A stretch of DNA of 64,000 bases from Bacteroidota bacterium (lineage in GTDB: Bacteria; Bacteroidota; Bacteroidia; Chitinophagales; Chitinophagaceae). The stretch covers positions 558,001 to 622,000 of the forward strand of contig JACPEA010000011.1 in the NCBI GenBank assembly GCA_016183765.1, read 5' to 3'. The number at the start of each line of letters is the position of its first letter. The stretch's first letter is position 1. Under the pieces are notes generated by a model. It was not told where the DNA came from. It did no database searches and saw nothing but the letters and a program-made list of their open reading frames with translations. Below are positions 36,286-45,124 of this stretch, piece after piece. Position numbers and translations under genes: made by a program.

Positions 36286-36331
36286 AACACGAAAAGGTGT
36301 ATGCCACTAAGCGGTGGTCACAGGCATACCT
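36286..36331 (-). terminator. Attenuator-like hairpin between the two small genes
   Basis: On the minus strand AGGTATGCC pairs with GGCATACACCT (one bulge) around about 17 nt, followed by TTTTCGTGTTTT. It could reduce read-through from the first small gene into the second gene, SulP and carbonic anhydrase. Confidence 0.6.
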
Positions 36332-36345
36332 GTAACAGGTAACGA

Positions 36346-36642
36346 TCAGCAGTTGGGAGGTGGCACATGTATGTCGCCGGTAAAGTTCTGCGGAATGGCA
36401 TCGGCAAAACCCTGGTGCTGTGAACTGGCATGCATGTATGCTGAAACAGCTGTTTCGGGTGAAGCTGAGAGATAGTCGCTTTTCAGGTCAACTTTCTGCA
36501 GGCAGCTCTTGTCAACACTGGTCGAATGCGGCAATTCTTCTGTAAACTGGTTACTGAACAGCAGGCTACCCATCTGCCAGATAGGCAGTATCTGGATGGC
36601 CAGCACCATCAGTAAAAAGATTGTACAGAATTTTTTCTTCAT
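36346..36642 (-). CDS. Small exported protein, copy 1 of a tandem pair
   Basis: 98 residues, the same length as the copy at 35962-36258. Nearly the same N-terminal hydrophobic segment (FLLMVLAIQILPIWQMG), the same SNQFTEELPHS block, and the identical 20-residue tail. The middle (about 41-76) has diverged, including a cysteine in DKSCLQK that the other copy lacks. A TATTTTCG minus-7-like box lies 10-20 bp ahead. Probably first gene of the operon with copy 2, SulP and carbonic anhydrase. Function unknown. Confidence 0.75.
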   Translation of the reverse strand: MKKKFCTIFLLMVLAIQILPIWQMGSLLFSNQFTEELPHSTSVDKSCLQKVDLKSDYLSASPETAVSAYMHASSQHQGFADAIPQNFTGDIHVPPPNC

Positions 36643-36714
36643 TGCCTCGCGAAAATAACTACAAACTGCAATAAGCCGGTTGTTAAAGTTTTTTTAACGG
36701 AAGATGTATATACA

Positions 36715-36746
36715 AACTGTGGCGGATAAATTTATCCGCCACAGTT
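36715..36746. terminator. Perfect 32-bp palindrome downstream of fabG
   Basis: AACTGTGGCGGATAAA followed directly by its reverse complement. Lies 31 bp past the fabG stop on the minus strand and ahead of the promoter of the small exported protein gene. Most simply a terminator hairpin; the absence of any loop base and the perfect symmetry would also suit a protein-binding site. Confidence 0.65.
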
Positions 36747-36776
36747 GCAATTTGTTATGATGATTACCACGGACTA

Positions 36777-37532
36777 TTACATGTTCAGTCCACCACAGGC
36801 GCTTAATACCTGCCCGGTGATATAGGAACTCATATCGCTTGCCAGGAACAAAGTGGTATTGGCAATCTCTTCAGCTTTGCCAAAGCGGCCAAGTGGTATT
36901 TTTTTCAGGAACTCTGTGGCGCCGTCGCCATCTTTTAAATAATGGGTCATATCGGTCTCAATAAAACCCGGAGCAATGGCATTGCAGCGGATGTTGCGGC
37001 TGCCCAGTTCCTGTGCCACTGATTTGGAAAAGCCGATAATGCCCGCTTTACTGGCTGCATAACTGCTTTGCCCGGCATTACCCCGTACACCCACTATTGA
37101 GCTCATGTTGATGATGCTACCGCTTTTGGCTTTCATCATTGGTTTAATAACCTGTTTGGTCATGTTGAAAACACTTTTCAGGTTAATGTCCATCACTTCA
37201 TCCCATTGTTCCGCTGTCATGCGTAACAGCAGGTTGTCTTTAGAGATACCCGCATTGTTTACGCACACATCTATTTTGCCAAATTCTTTCAATACTTCGT
37301 TCACCAGTATTTCGCACTCTTCGTACACACCTGCATTGCTTTTATAGGCTTTGGCTTTTACGCCCAATGCGGTCAGCTTTGCTTCCAGTGCGGAAGCTTT
37401 TTCTGCGCTGCTGTCGCTCACATAGGTGAATGCCACATCACTGCCATGTTCGGCCAGGGTCACCGCAATGGCTGCGCCAATACCCCGGGCCGCCCCGGTA
37501 ACGATTGATACTTTTCCTTCCAATAATTTCAT
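36777..37532 (-). CDS. fabG: 3-oxoacyl-ACP reductase
   Basis: 251 residues from the ATG read from 37532 (MKLLEGKVSIVTGAARGIG). A longer frame begins upstream of the minus-7 box at 37556-37563 and cannot be the start. It is a classical SDR: the dinucleotide loop is TGAARGIG, then NNAGI, the catalytic serine in NMSSIVG, and the YAASK pair. The FabG-specific GNAGQSSYAASKAG and PGFIETDMT are present. It reduces beta-ketoacyl-ACP with NADPH in the elongation cycle. No fab cluster surrounds it. Confidence 0.93.
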   Translation of the reverse strand: MKLLEGKVSIVTGAARGIGAAIAVTLAEHGSDVAFTYVSDSSAEKASALEAKLTALGVKAKAYKSNAGVYEECEILVNEVLKEFGKIDVCVNNAGISKDNLLLRMTAEQWDEVMDINLKSVFNMTKQVIKPMMKAKSGSIINMSSIVGVRGNAGQSSYAASKAGIIGFSKSVAQELGSRNIRCNAIAPGFIETDMTHYLKDGDGATEFLKKIPLGRFGKAEEIANTTLFLASDMSSYITGQVLSACGGLNM

Positions 37533-37555
37533 AAGAAACAGTTTGTTATGAAGAA

Positions 37556-37563
37556 CAAATGTA
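37556..37563 (-). promoter_or_regulatory. Minus-7 box of fabG
   Basis: TACATTTG on the minus strand, 23 bp before the chosen ATG. It rules out the longer frame. Confidence 0.6.
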
Positions 37564-37614
37564 AAAGAATTGTTTTGGGCGGCAATAGGCAATCAGGTGG
37601 TCTGCCGGCAGCTT

Positions 37615-39120
37615 TTACAGGAACGACAGGATATCATCCACAAAATGCCTGTCGTTGCTCAGTCTCGGTACTTTATGCTGGCCACCCAGTTTGCCTTTGC
37701 TTTTCAGCCATTCGCGGAAAACCGTTTTGTTCAATGCATGTACAATGGGCAGGGTAAGCGCAATATCCTTGTACCGCTTGGCTTCGTAATCGCTGTTGAG
37801 CGATTTTAAGGCGCAGTCCAGTTCAAAGGCAAACTGTTCGGTGCTGGCCGGTTTTTCTTCAAACTCGATCAGCCATTCGTGTGCCCCTTTCTGGTTATCG
37901 CCAAAATACACGGGTGCGGCAGTATAGTCATTCACCACCAATCCTGTCTTCTGCGATGCCATGGCGATGGCTTTATCGGTATTGTCGGCGATCACTTCTT
38001 CGCCAAATGCATTGATGTATTGTTTCAGCCTGCCGCTTACTTTGATGCGGAAGGGAAATGTTGAGATAAACTGAACGGTATCTCCTACCAGGTAACGCCA
38101 GAGGCCACCGTTGGTACTGATGACGAGTGCATAATTCCTGCCGATCTCCACTTCTTTTAACCCAATGGTCCTGGGTTCCGGTTTCCCGTATTCTTCTACC
38201 GGCATAAATTCGTAAAAAATACCATGGTTCAGGAATAGCAACATGCCTTCTTCATTCGGATTGTCCTGGCCGGCAAAAAAACCTTCGCTGGCATTGTACA
38301 TTTCAAGGTAGGTGCAACCTTCGCCGATGACCTTTTCAAACTGCTCACGATAAGGAATAAAAGAAACGCCGCCATGGATATACAGTTCCAGGTTGGGCCA
38401 AACTTCTTTCAGGGTGGCTTTACCGGTGATCTCCAATATGCGTTTGATAAGGATCAGCGTCCAGGTGGGAACCCCTGAAATAGACGTTACATCTTCCTGT
38501 ATGGTGGATTGGGCCAGCTTTTCGATCTTGCTTTCCCATTCGTCCATCAGCGCTATGGACAATTCCGGTGTACGGATCCAGTTGGCCCACATGGGTGTAT
38601 TCTGCAGCAGTACGGCACTCAGGTCGCCATATTGTATGTCTTCATTCAGTTTGCTGATCTGGTGTGATCCGCCGATCACCAGCCCTTTGCCGGTGAGCAG
38701 GTTGCTTTCATTATTGAAGTTGTAATACAGCGTCAATACGTCTTTGGATGCCTGGAAATGGTTGTCTTCGAGGCTCTCCTGTGTGATGGGGATGAATTTG
38801 CTTTTATCGCTGGTAGTGCCGCTGCTTTTGGCGAACCAGTTAACGGGGGTATTCCAGAGCATGTTCTCTTCTCCCGTCATGAGCCGTTCGATCAGGGGTT
38901 TCAGGTCGTTATACTCCTGTATGGGTACCCTTTCCTTGAATGTGCGGATATTGAAGAGTTCCTTGAACCCGTATTTACGCCCGAAATCCGTGTACTGGCC
39001 GTGGGTAACCAGGTCCTGCAGCACTTCCCGCTGTGAGCCGATGGGGTCATTGATCCATTGCTCAATACGCCAGTGCCGGAATCTGGCCAAACGTGATATA
39101 GCGGGGCTAAACAGTTTCAT
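37615..39120 (-). CDS. GH3-family acyl-adenylate enzyme
   Basis: 501 residues of the GH3 family, related to the plant auxin/jasmonate-amido synthetases. The ATP-binding AKSSGTTSDKSKFIPIT lies at about 92-108. Downstream are the acyl-site YMEMYNASEGFFA-like stretch (YLEMYNASEG), GLWRYLVGDTVQF and INAFGEE. Plant members join amino acids to carboxylic hormones; the bacterial role is not established, though acyl-adenylation and amide formation are likely. Cytosolic. It is preceded by lptB on the same strand with a 67-bp gap. Confidence 0.88.
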   Translation of the reverse strand: MKLFSPAISRLARFRHWRIEQWINDPIGSQREVLQDLVTHGQYTDFGRKYGFKELFNIRTFKERVPIQEYNDLKPLIERLMTGEENMLWNTPVNWFAKSSGTTSDKSKFIPITQESLEDNHFQASKDVLTLYYNFNNESNLLTGKGLVIGGSHQISKLNEDIQYGDLSAVLLQNTPMWANWIRTPELSIALMDEWESKIEKLAQSTIQEDVTSISGVPTWTLILIKRILEITGKATLKEVWPNLELYIHGGVSFIPYREQFEKVIGEGCTYLEMYNASEGFFAGQDNPNEEGMLLFLNHGIFYEFMPVEEYGKPEPRTIGLKEVEIGRNYALVISTNGGLWRYLVGDTVQFISTFPFRIKVSGRLKQYINAFGEEVIADNTDKAIAMASQKTGLVVNDYTAAPVYFGDNQKGAHEWLIEFEEKPASTEQFAFELDCALKSLNSDYEAKRYKDIALTLPIVHALNKTVFREWLKSKGKLGGQHKVPRLSNDRHFVDDILSFL

Positions 39121-39187
39121 GTTGGTTCAATAGCAAAATAAGCAATGGGAACGAGAATGCGAAAGCCTGGACAAGAAAACCGGCTTA

Positions 39188-39964
39188 TTAAGCCCCTGCC
39201 GATCCTTCCTTACCCATTTCAATGATCCAGTCTTTCCTTTTCAGTTCAAAATTGGTACCTAAATACAACCTGCGTACCTGCGGGTCATGAGCCAGCTCTT
39301 CGGCCGATCCGTGTTTGAAGATCTTACCCTCGATCAGGAGATAGGCCCTGTCGCAGATGGACAAGGTCTCGTTCACGTTATGGTCGGTGATCAGGATACC
39401 GATATTCTTGTATTTGAGTTTGGCAACCACACTCTGGATGTCTTCCACCGCAATGGGGTCCACACCGGCAAAAGGTTCATCCAGCAGGATGAATTTGGGG
39501 TCAACAGCGAGGGCGCGGGCAATTTCGGTCCTTCTTCTTTCCCCGCCACTCAGGCTGTCGCCATTATTTTTACGTACATGGTGCAGGTTGAACTCATCCA
39601 GTAAGGATTCCAGTTTGTGCTGGCGCTCACCCTGGGTAAGTTTGGTCATTTCCAGAACGGCCATGATATTGTCTTCCACGCTCAGTTTCCGGAACACACT
39701 GGCTTCCTGGGGCAGGTAACCAATGCCCATCTGTGCTCTTTTATACATGGGCAGTTTGGTGATCTCCATCTCGTTCAGGAATACCTTGCCCTCATCCGGC
39801 TTGATCAGGCCCACTACCATATAAAAAGTGGTGGTCTTGCCGGCGCCGTTTGGTCCCAGTAAACCTACGATCTCCCCTTGTTTTACGGTTACAGAAACGC
39901 TGTTGACTACTGTGCGGCCCTTATAACTTTTAAACAGGTCTTTGGTATGTATGGTAAGACTCAA
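39188..39964 (-). CDS. lptB: LPS export ABC transporter ATP-binding protein
   Basis: About 258 residues. Walker [11 protein letters not shown]-loop LPQEASVF, signature LSGGERRR, Walker [14 protein letters not shown] and the H-loop TDHNV are all present and in order, with the LptB-like GLIKPDEG segment. It powers LPS extraction from the inner membrane with LptFG. The frame is open to a TTG at 39982, but the minus-7 box at 39980-39987 overlaps that codon. A TTG at 39964 is the first plausible start after it. No ATG precedes the Walker A region except by frame read-through, so the start is uncertain by a few codons. Confidence 0.93.
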   Translation of the reverse strand: MSLTIHTKDLFKSYKGRTVVNSVSVTVKQGEIVGLLGPNGAGKTTTFYMVVGLIKPDEGKVFLNEMEITKLPMYKRAQMGIGYLPQEASVFRKLSVEDNIMAVLEMTKLTQGERQHKLESLLDEFNLHHVRKNNGDSLSGGERRRTEIARALAVDPKFILLDEPFAGVDPIAVEDIQSVVAKLKYKNIGILITDHNVNETLSICDRAYLLIEGKIFKHGSAEELAHDPQVRRLYLGTNFELKRKDWIIEMGKEGSAGA

Positions 39965-39979
39965 TGCGTTGTATTTTGA

Positions 39980-39987
39980 CAAAAATA
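39980..39987 (-). promoter_or_regulatory. Minus-7 box of lptB
   Basis: TATTTTTG on the minus strand. Overlaps the first in-frame TTG, which argues for a start further in. Confidence 0.5.
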
Positions 39988-40105
39988 GCGGTTATCGGGG
40001 GTAATCGGGGGGACATGGAGCATCTTAACAGATGTTTTTCTATGGCGGAGGATGTATATTGCACCAATTTTATGGGGTAACCCATATGGCAAAGACAGCA
40101 TAGCA

Positions 40106-41059
40106 ATGAAAATAACAGAACACATTAAACAGTCTACGGACACGCTGGTATCATTCGAAGTATTACCGCCTTTAAAAGGCAAGACCATCCATAGCCTGTA
40201 CGATCACCTGGACCCGCTGATGGATTTCAAGCCATCCTGGATCAATGTTACCTATCACCGCAGCGAAACCATGTTCAAGAAAAAAGCGGATGGTACGTTC
40301 GAGAAAGTGGATGTTCGCAAACGCCCCGGTACGGTAGGTATCTGCGCGGCCATCATGAACCATTACCGTATTGATGCGGTTCCCCATATCATCTGCGGAG
40401 GATTCACCCGCCGCGAAACGGAAGATGCATTGATCGACCTCGACTTTTTAGGGATTGATAATGTGCTGGTGCTGAGAGGCGATGCCGCTAAAAACGAAGC
40501 AGCTTTTGAAGCCGAGAAAGACGGCAACCATTATGCCATTGAACTGCTGCAGCAGGTAAACAATATGAACAATGGTATTTACCTGGATGAAGACATTAAG
40601 AATGGCGGTAAAACCAGTTTCTGCATGGGGGTTGCCGGTTATCCTGAAAAACATTTCGAGGCGCCGAACCTGGAGATAGACCTGGCAAAACTGAAAGAGA
40701 AAGTAGACGCCGGTGCAGAATACATCATGACACAGATGTTCTTCGATAACCAGAAATTCTTCGACTTCGTAAAAACCTGTCGTGATATGGGTATACAGGT
40801 GCCGATCATTCCGGGACTGAAACCCATCACCAGCAAAAAACAATTATCGGTACTGCCCAGGATCTTCCATGTGGATATTCCAACCGACCTTTCTAATGCC
40901 ATCATGAAATGTAAGACCGACCAGGAATGTGAGCAGGTAGGTACTGAATGGCTGGTGCAGCAGAGTAAGGAGCTGAAAAAATTCGGTGTGCCGGTATTAC
41001 ATTACTATACTTTGGGCAAGCCCAAAGTGATCTGGAATGTAGTGAAAGAGATCCGGTAA
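40106..41059 (+). CDS. metF: 5,10-methylenetetrahydrofolate reductase
   Basis: 317 residues from the ATG at 40106 (MKITEHIKQSTDTLVSFEVLPP); 18 upstream in-frame codons do not look like protein. The FAD-dependent TIM-barrel enzyme makes 5-methyl-THF for methionine synthesis. Family marks are VSFEVLPPLKG, NVTYHR, HIICGGFTRRE, the FAD loop LVLRGDA, and AEYIMTQMFFDN and VPIIPGLKPI. No metH nearby. Followed by a strong terminator. Confidence 0.96.
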   Translation: MKITEHIKQSTDTLVSFEVLPPLKGKTIHSLYDHLDPLMDFKPSWINVTYHRSETMFKKKADGTFEKVDVRKRPGTVGICAAIMNHYRIDAVPHIICGGFTRRETEDALIDLDFLGIDNVLVLRGDAAKNEAAFEAEKDGNHYAIELLQQVNNMNNGIYLDEDIKNGGKTSFCMGVAGYPEKHFEAPNLEIDLAKLKEKVDAGAEYIMTQMFFDNQKFFDFVKTCRDMGIQVPIIPGLKPITSKKQLSVLPRIFHVDIPTDLSNAIMKCKTDQECEQVGTEWLVQQSKELKKFGVPVLHYYTLGKPKVIWNVVKEIR

Positions 41060-41077
41060 ATAATTGTGTAAGATTTG

Positions 41078-41124
41078 ACCGGGGACTGTTGAAATGATTC
41101 TGTTTCAGCAGTCCCCGGTTTTTT
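41078..41124 (+). terminator. Intrinsic terminator of metF
   Basis: ACCGGGGACTGTTGAAA pairs with TTTCAGCAGTCCCCGGT (one mismatch) around 8 nt, then TTTTT. Confidence 0.93.
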
Positions 41125-41131
41125 ATGAGGG

Positions 41132-42616
41132 TTATTTTTGTAATGTTTTCCGTTTGGTTTCTATCAATTCATCAAACTGCTCCAGGCTGAGTTGTTTGGC
41201 AATGATGCGTTTATCTTTGTCCAACAGATAAATGGTAGGTGTTTTATAGATGTCATATAACTGCCTGAAATTGGCTTTGCCCGCTTTTTCCACTGCCTGT
41301 TTGGCCGCTTTGGTCTCATAGGCATGTATCCACTCGGGAGACAGTTTTTTATCCTGTATGAAATGTTTCCAGGGGGCTATCTCGTTCTCATAGATATTGA
41401 CGGAATAAACGGCTACCCCGTATTTTTTCCATTTGGATCTGTATAAGGAATCCATCTTCGGGATCTCTTCCTTGCAGTGCCCACAATTGGGGTCCCAGAA
41501 AGCAACCACCGTGAATGGCGCTTTGATACCATAGAGCGAAACCGTTTTGCCCGTGGTATCTGTCAGGTCGAGAAAAGGTGCCGGCTGCCCCAGCTGGTTG
41601 GCCATCAGGCTATAAGCCCTTTCGGTGATCACTTTACGTGAAGCCGGATTCAGCAGCATGGTATCGCCCTTGGCATAAAAGTTCTCGAAAAGGAATACAA
41701 ATACTTTATCCTGCCCCATGAATTCGGGGTTCATGTATTTGTTGGTGAACTTGGTAAGCAGGTATGGGTAGATTTCTTTGCCGGTTCTGGCCATCAGTAA
41801 CATGTAATTCACTTCTTTGATCACCGAATCCGGTTCAGGCGACACCATGGTCTTGAAATAATCATCCAGTTTTGTTTCAAAGAAAGGCGTGCGCAGTAAA
41901 CGGTCGTCGTTGAACAATACATCATCCCAGAAATGTTCTTTTACGAACCGGTAAGGGTAAGCAGAGTCTGCCTTTCCATTCACAACGGGTATGGCAGGTA
42001 CGGTTGGCCGTTTCATGGCAGTGAGCAGCATGGCGAGCAGGCTGTTTGGATTTTTCTGGATAATATCTTTGCGGTAAGCTTGCAGTTCTTTATCTGTTTT
42101 AATGATCTCATTGCGCAAACGGGTAGAATCGGCACTGGTGTTAGCCGCTTTGTAGGCATTTTCCAGTTGTGCCAGGCTGGCTCCCTTGCTACCTGTATAC
42201 GTCGCATATTTTTTATAGAGGTCATTTTCGGCTGAGCCGGTGATCACGGCGTTTTCTTTTAAAGCCGTATCGCCTGCAATCGTGAATTGCTGTTGGTCAT
42301 CCATCAGCAGGTCGAACTGGATGGTGTATTGGGGTGATACCACAAAATAGATACCCCCGGTTAATTTATTGGGACCTTTAAAAACTCCCTGGCTTTTTTC
42401 GTTCAGATAAGCGGAATCGACCAGGGCCCTGCCCTGCCCGTAATAACTGGCCAGGTACACTTTACAGTTTTTCAGTGGGGTAAGGGTGATGTTGATATTT
42501 CGCCCTTTGGTTACCGTGGGTTTGGTGAGGGCAGGCTTTTGGGGAACCGCCTTTTTTTGGCCCCAGGCTCCCAGCACCAGCGCAAAACTGACTGCAGTAA
42601 GTAATAATCGCCTCAT
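41132..42616 (-). CDS. Exported TlpA-like thioredoxin-fold protein with DUF4369/DUF5106-like N-terminus
   Basis: 494 residues with a signal peptide (MRRLLLTAVSFALVLGAWGQ). The N-terminal region (about 35-150; NITLTPLKNCKVYLASYYGQG) resembles the DUF4369-type beta domain. A helical middle (about 150-330) resembles DUF5106, and a C-terminal thioredoxin-like domain contains AFWDPNCGHCKEEIP with the CGHC redox pair. Such proteins are common in this phylum as envelope thiol-disulfide reductases. The cis-proline is in KTPTIYLLD. Convergent with metF across the terminator. Confidence 0.87.
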   Translation of the reverse strand: MRRLLLTAVSFALVLGAWGQKKAVPQKPALTKPTVTKGRNINITLTPLKNCKVYLASYYGQGRALVDSAYLNEKSQGVFKGPNKLTGGIYFVVSPQYTIQFDLLMDDQQQFTIAGDTALKENAVITGSAENDLYKKYATYTGSKGASLAQLENAYKAANTSADSTRLRNEIIKTDKELQAYRKDIIQKNPNSLLAMLLTAMKRPTVPAIPVVNGKADSAYPYRFVKEHFWDDVLFNDDRLLRTPFFETKLDDYFKTMVSPEPDSVIKEVNYMLLMARTGKEIYPYLLTKFTNKYMNPEFMGQDKVFVFLFENFYAKGDTMLLNPASRKVITERAYSLMANQLGQPAPFLDLTDTTGKTVSLYGIKAPFTVVAFWDPNCGHCKEEIPKMDSLYRSKWKKYGVAVYSVNIYENEIAPWKHFIQDKKLSPEWIHAYETKAAKQAVEKAGKANFRQLYDIYKTPTIYLLDKDKRIIAKQLSLEQFDELIETKRKTLQK

Positions 42617-42726
42617 AGCTGTTGAATGATGGGTAAAAATAGCTAAACCGGGGTTAAACTACTGTCAAAAATGTAGGGATGCGGGTCTTTCATCTGACTG
42701 GTCATGTATTCATCCCCAATCCTAGT

Positions 42727-42734
42727 TACATTTG
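42727..42734 (+). promoter_or_regulatory. Minus-7 box of rlmD, decides a GTG start
   Basis: TACATTTG ending 5 bp before the GTG at 42740. Transcription would start at or next to this codon, so the in-frame ATG at 42704 lies outside the message. Confidence 0.62.
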
Positions 42735-42739
42735 CACCC

Positions 42740-44167
42740 GTGAGAAAACAAAAAAAACCGGTTGTTTTAGAAAATATCCTTGTGCAGGATTATGCTGCTG
42801 AAGGCAAATCGTTGGCAAGGGTCGATGGGAAAGTGGTATTCATTGAAGGAGCAGTGCCCGGCGATGTGGTGGATGTACAGTTGTCGAAGAACAAGACCGA
42901 CTGGGCAGAAGGTCATACCGTAAAGATCCATACACTTTCGCCCGACAGGGTAAGCCCCTTCTGCCAGCATTTCGGTGTATGCGGGGGCTGCCAGTGGCAG
43001 ATGCTTCCCTATGCGAAGCAGCTTTTCTACAAACAGAAGCAGGTGAGCGATAACCTGGGACGTATTGCCAAAGTGGCTTTGCCGCCGATGGCGCCTATTA
43101 TCGGGGCCGATGTTACCAGCCGGTACCGGAATAAACTGGAATACACATTTGCTACCGGCAAATACATACCTACCGAAGAATTCAGGCGGATGAAAGCTGA
43201 AGGCATTGATCTGAATAACCATTCCGGCGCCGCAGGTTTTCATGCACGTGGCTTTTTTGATAAAGTGGTAGAGATCGATACCTGCCATCTGCAGGAAGAG
43301 CCCACTAACCAGATCAGGAAAGCAGTGGCACAATTTGCCATTGACAACGGCCTGGCATTTTACAATAACCGTTCGCATACCGGTTGGTTACGTAACATGT
43401 TTGTTCGCAATACTACTACCGGCGAGCTCATGATCAACATAGTGCTGGGTTACGAGGAGGAAAACTTGCGCAAACAACTGCTGGACCAGCTGCTGCAACA
43501 GTTTCCACAGATCACCACTTTGTTGTATACCATCAACACCAAAAAGAACGACAGCCTGTTTGACCTGGATCCGCAGACCTATTTTGGAAAGGGGTATATC
43601 ATTGAGAAGCTGGAAGACTATTCTTTCATCATCAGTCCCAAATCATTTTTCCAGACCAATACCCGGCAGGCGGAAAAACTGTACCAGGTAACCCGCGAGT
43701 ATGCCGAACTGGATGGAAACCAGACCGTGTATGATCTGTATTGCGGTACGGGCAGTATTGGTATTTTTGTAAGTAAGCTGGCCAAAAAAGTGATCGGTGT
43801 GGAAGTGATCGAAGATGCCATAGCGGATGCAAAGAAAAATGCGGCATTGAACCATATTGCGCATGCCGATTTTTTTGCCGGTGATGTGATTCATATCTGT
43901 GACGATGCTTTTTTTGCCACCCATGGCCGCCCCGATGTGGTGATCACAGATCCGCCAAGAGCGGGTATGCACGAAAAATTGGTTAAAAAGCTGCTGGATA
44001 TCGCTGCGCCTACCGTGGTTTATGTAAGTTGCAACCCGGCCACACAAGCGCGAGACCTTGCTTTACTGGACGAAAAATATATGGTAGAAAAGATCCAGCC
44101 GGTAGATATGTTCCCGCACACACTGCATATTGAGAATGTGGTGCAGCTGAAACTGAAAAAAATATAG
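42740..44167 (+). CDS. rlmD: 23S rRNA (uracil-C5)-methyltransferase, RlmD/RumA type
   Basis: 475 residues from a GTG at 42740 (VRKQKKPVVLENILVQD). TRAM domain about 8-65, then an iron-sulfur motif with C75, C81 and C84 (CQHFGVCGGC). The SAM site is YDLYCGTGSIGIF, then DPPRAGM and the catalytic cysteine in VYVSCNPATQARDL. It methylates uracil of 23S rRNA (U1939 in E. coli numbering). The close relatives RlmC and TrmA cannot be excluded from sequence alone. The predicted transcript is leaderless. Confidence 0.9.
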   Translation: MRKQKKPVVLENILVQDYAAEGKSLARVDGKVVFIEGAVPGDVVDVQLSKNKTDWAEGHTVKIHTLSPDRVSPFCQHFGVCGGCQWQMLPYAKQLFYKQKQVSDNLGRIAKVALPPMAPIIGADVTSRYRNKLEYTFATGKYIPTEEFRRMKAEGIDLNNHSGAAGFHARGFFDKVVEIDTCHLQEEPTNQIRKAVAQFAIDNGLAFYNNRSHTGWLRNMFVRNTTTGELMINIVLGYEEENLRKQLLDQLLQQFPQITTLLYTINTKKNDSLFDLDPQTYFGKGYIIEKLEDYSFIISPKSFFQTNTRQAEKLYQVTREYAELDGNQTVYDLYCGTGSIGIFVSKLAKKVIGVEVIEDAIADAKKNAALNHIAHADFFAGDVIHICDDAFFATHGRPDVVITDPPRAGMHEKLVKKLLDIAAPTVVYVSCNPATQARDLALLDEKYMVEKIQPVDMFPHTLHIENVVQLKLKKI

Positions 44168-44244
44168 ATGAACGCAATTTGTATGGGTATCCATTTTAGT
44201 AACCATTGTAATCACCCGTTCTTCGGCGGGCAGGGAGATAAACT

Positions 44245-45090
44245 ATGACCGAATTTCGACCCTCGCGTTTTGAGATCTTGCCCACGATCGTAAAGAACCT
44301 GTTGATCATTAACGGGCTGTTCTTTTTGGCGCAGAACACATTCAAGGGCCCCTCTGTCAACTTCTCTATTGAAGATGTGCTGGCATTACATGCCTGGCAG
44401 AGTAACCTGTTCAAACCCTGGCAGCTGGTTACCCATATGTTCCTGCATGGCGATCTGGGTCATATTTTCGGTAACATGTTCGCACTGTGGATGTTTGGTT
44501 CCGTGCTGGAAAACCTCTGGGGGTCCAAACGGTTCCTCACTTTTTACCTGATCTGCGGATTGGGGGCTGCACTGATGCACCTGTTATTCCTGAGTTATGA
44601 ATTGATGCCGTTGATAAAAGACTATGCTGCCATTTTCCAGCAGCATGCTGATGGCGGGTCATACCAGGCAGATGCCATGATCAATTTTATCAACAAGAAC
44701 AAACTGGGTGAGCCGGGTTACCGTGATCAGCTTATCAGCCTGATCAGGGAAAACCCGAACGATACGGGGCTGATGAATAAACTGTTTGAGCAACTGACTG
44801 TGTTCTACCAGAGCCGTATCAACACCAGTACCATTGGCGCCAGCGGAGCCGTGTTTGGTGTGTTGGCAGCTTTTGTGTACCTGTTTCCCAATACCTATCT
44901 ATACATCTATTTCCTGGTGCCCGTTAAGGCCAAATGGATCGGGTTATTGTATTTTGGATACGAAGTATTCTTTGCCTTAAAGAACTCAGCCGGCGATAAT
45001 GTGGCCCGATGGGCGCATATTGGCGGGGCCATTGTGGGTTTGTTAATTGTGATGACCTGGAACAAAAACAACAAAAAAACGTTCTATTAG
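44245..45090 (+). CDS. Rhomboid intramembrane serine protease, active-site complete
   Basis: 281 residues with six or so membrane segments. Catalytic S200 lies in GASGAVFG, and H258 in WAHIGGAIVG. The early helix HGDLGHIFGNMFALWMFG is the typical L1-H2 stretch with HxxxN. Between helices 2 and 5 is an unusually long soluble loop (about 122-192, rich in charged residues). The protease would cut membrane proteins inside the bilayer. The next gene is a second rhomboid without the serine, 34 bp away, so the two may work together. Confidence 0.92.
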   Translation: MTEFRPSRFEILPTIVKNLLIINGLFFLAQNTFKGPSVNFSIEDVLALHAWQSNLFKPWQLVTHMFLHGDLGHIFGNMFALWMFGSVLENLWGSKRFLTFYLICGLGAALMHLLFLSYELMPLIKDYAAIFQQHADGGSYQADAMINFINKNKLGEPGYRDQLISLIRENPNDTGLMNKLFEQLTVFYQSRINTSTIGASGAVFGVLAAFVYLFPNTYLYIYFLVPVKAKWIGLLYFGYEVFFALKNSAGDNVARWAHIGGAIVGLLIVMTWNKNNKKTFY

Positions 45091-45124
45091 GATACGGGTT
45101 TCTTTTCAGAGATAAATTGTGTGT

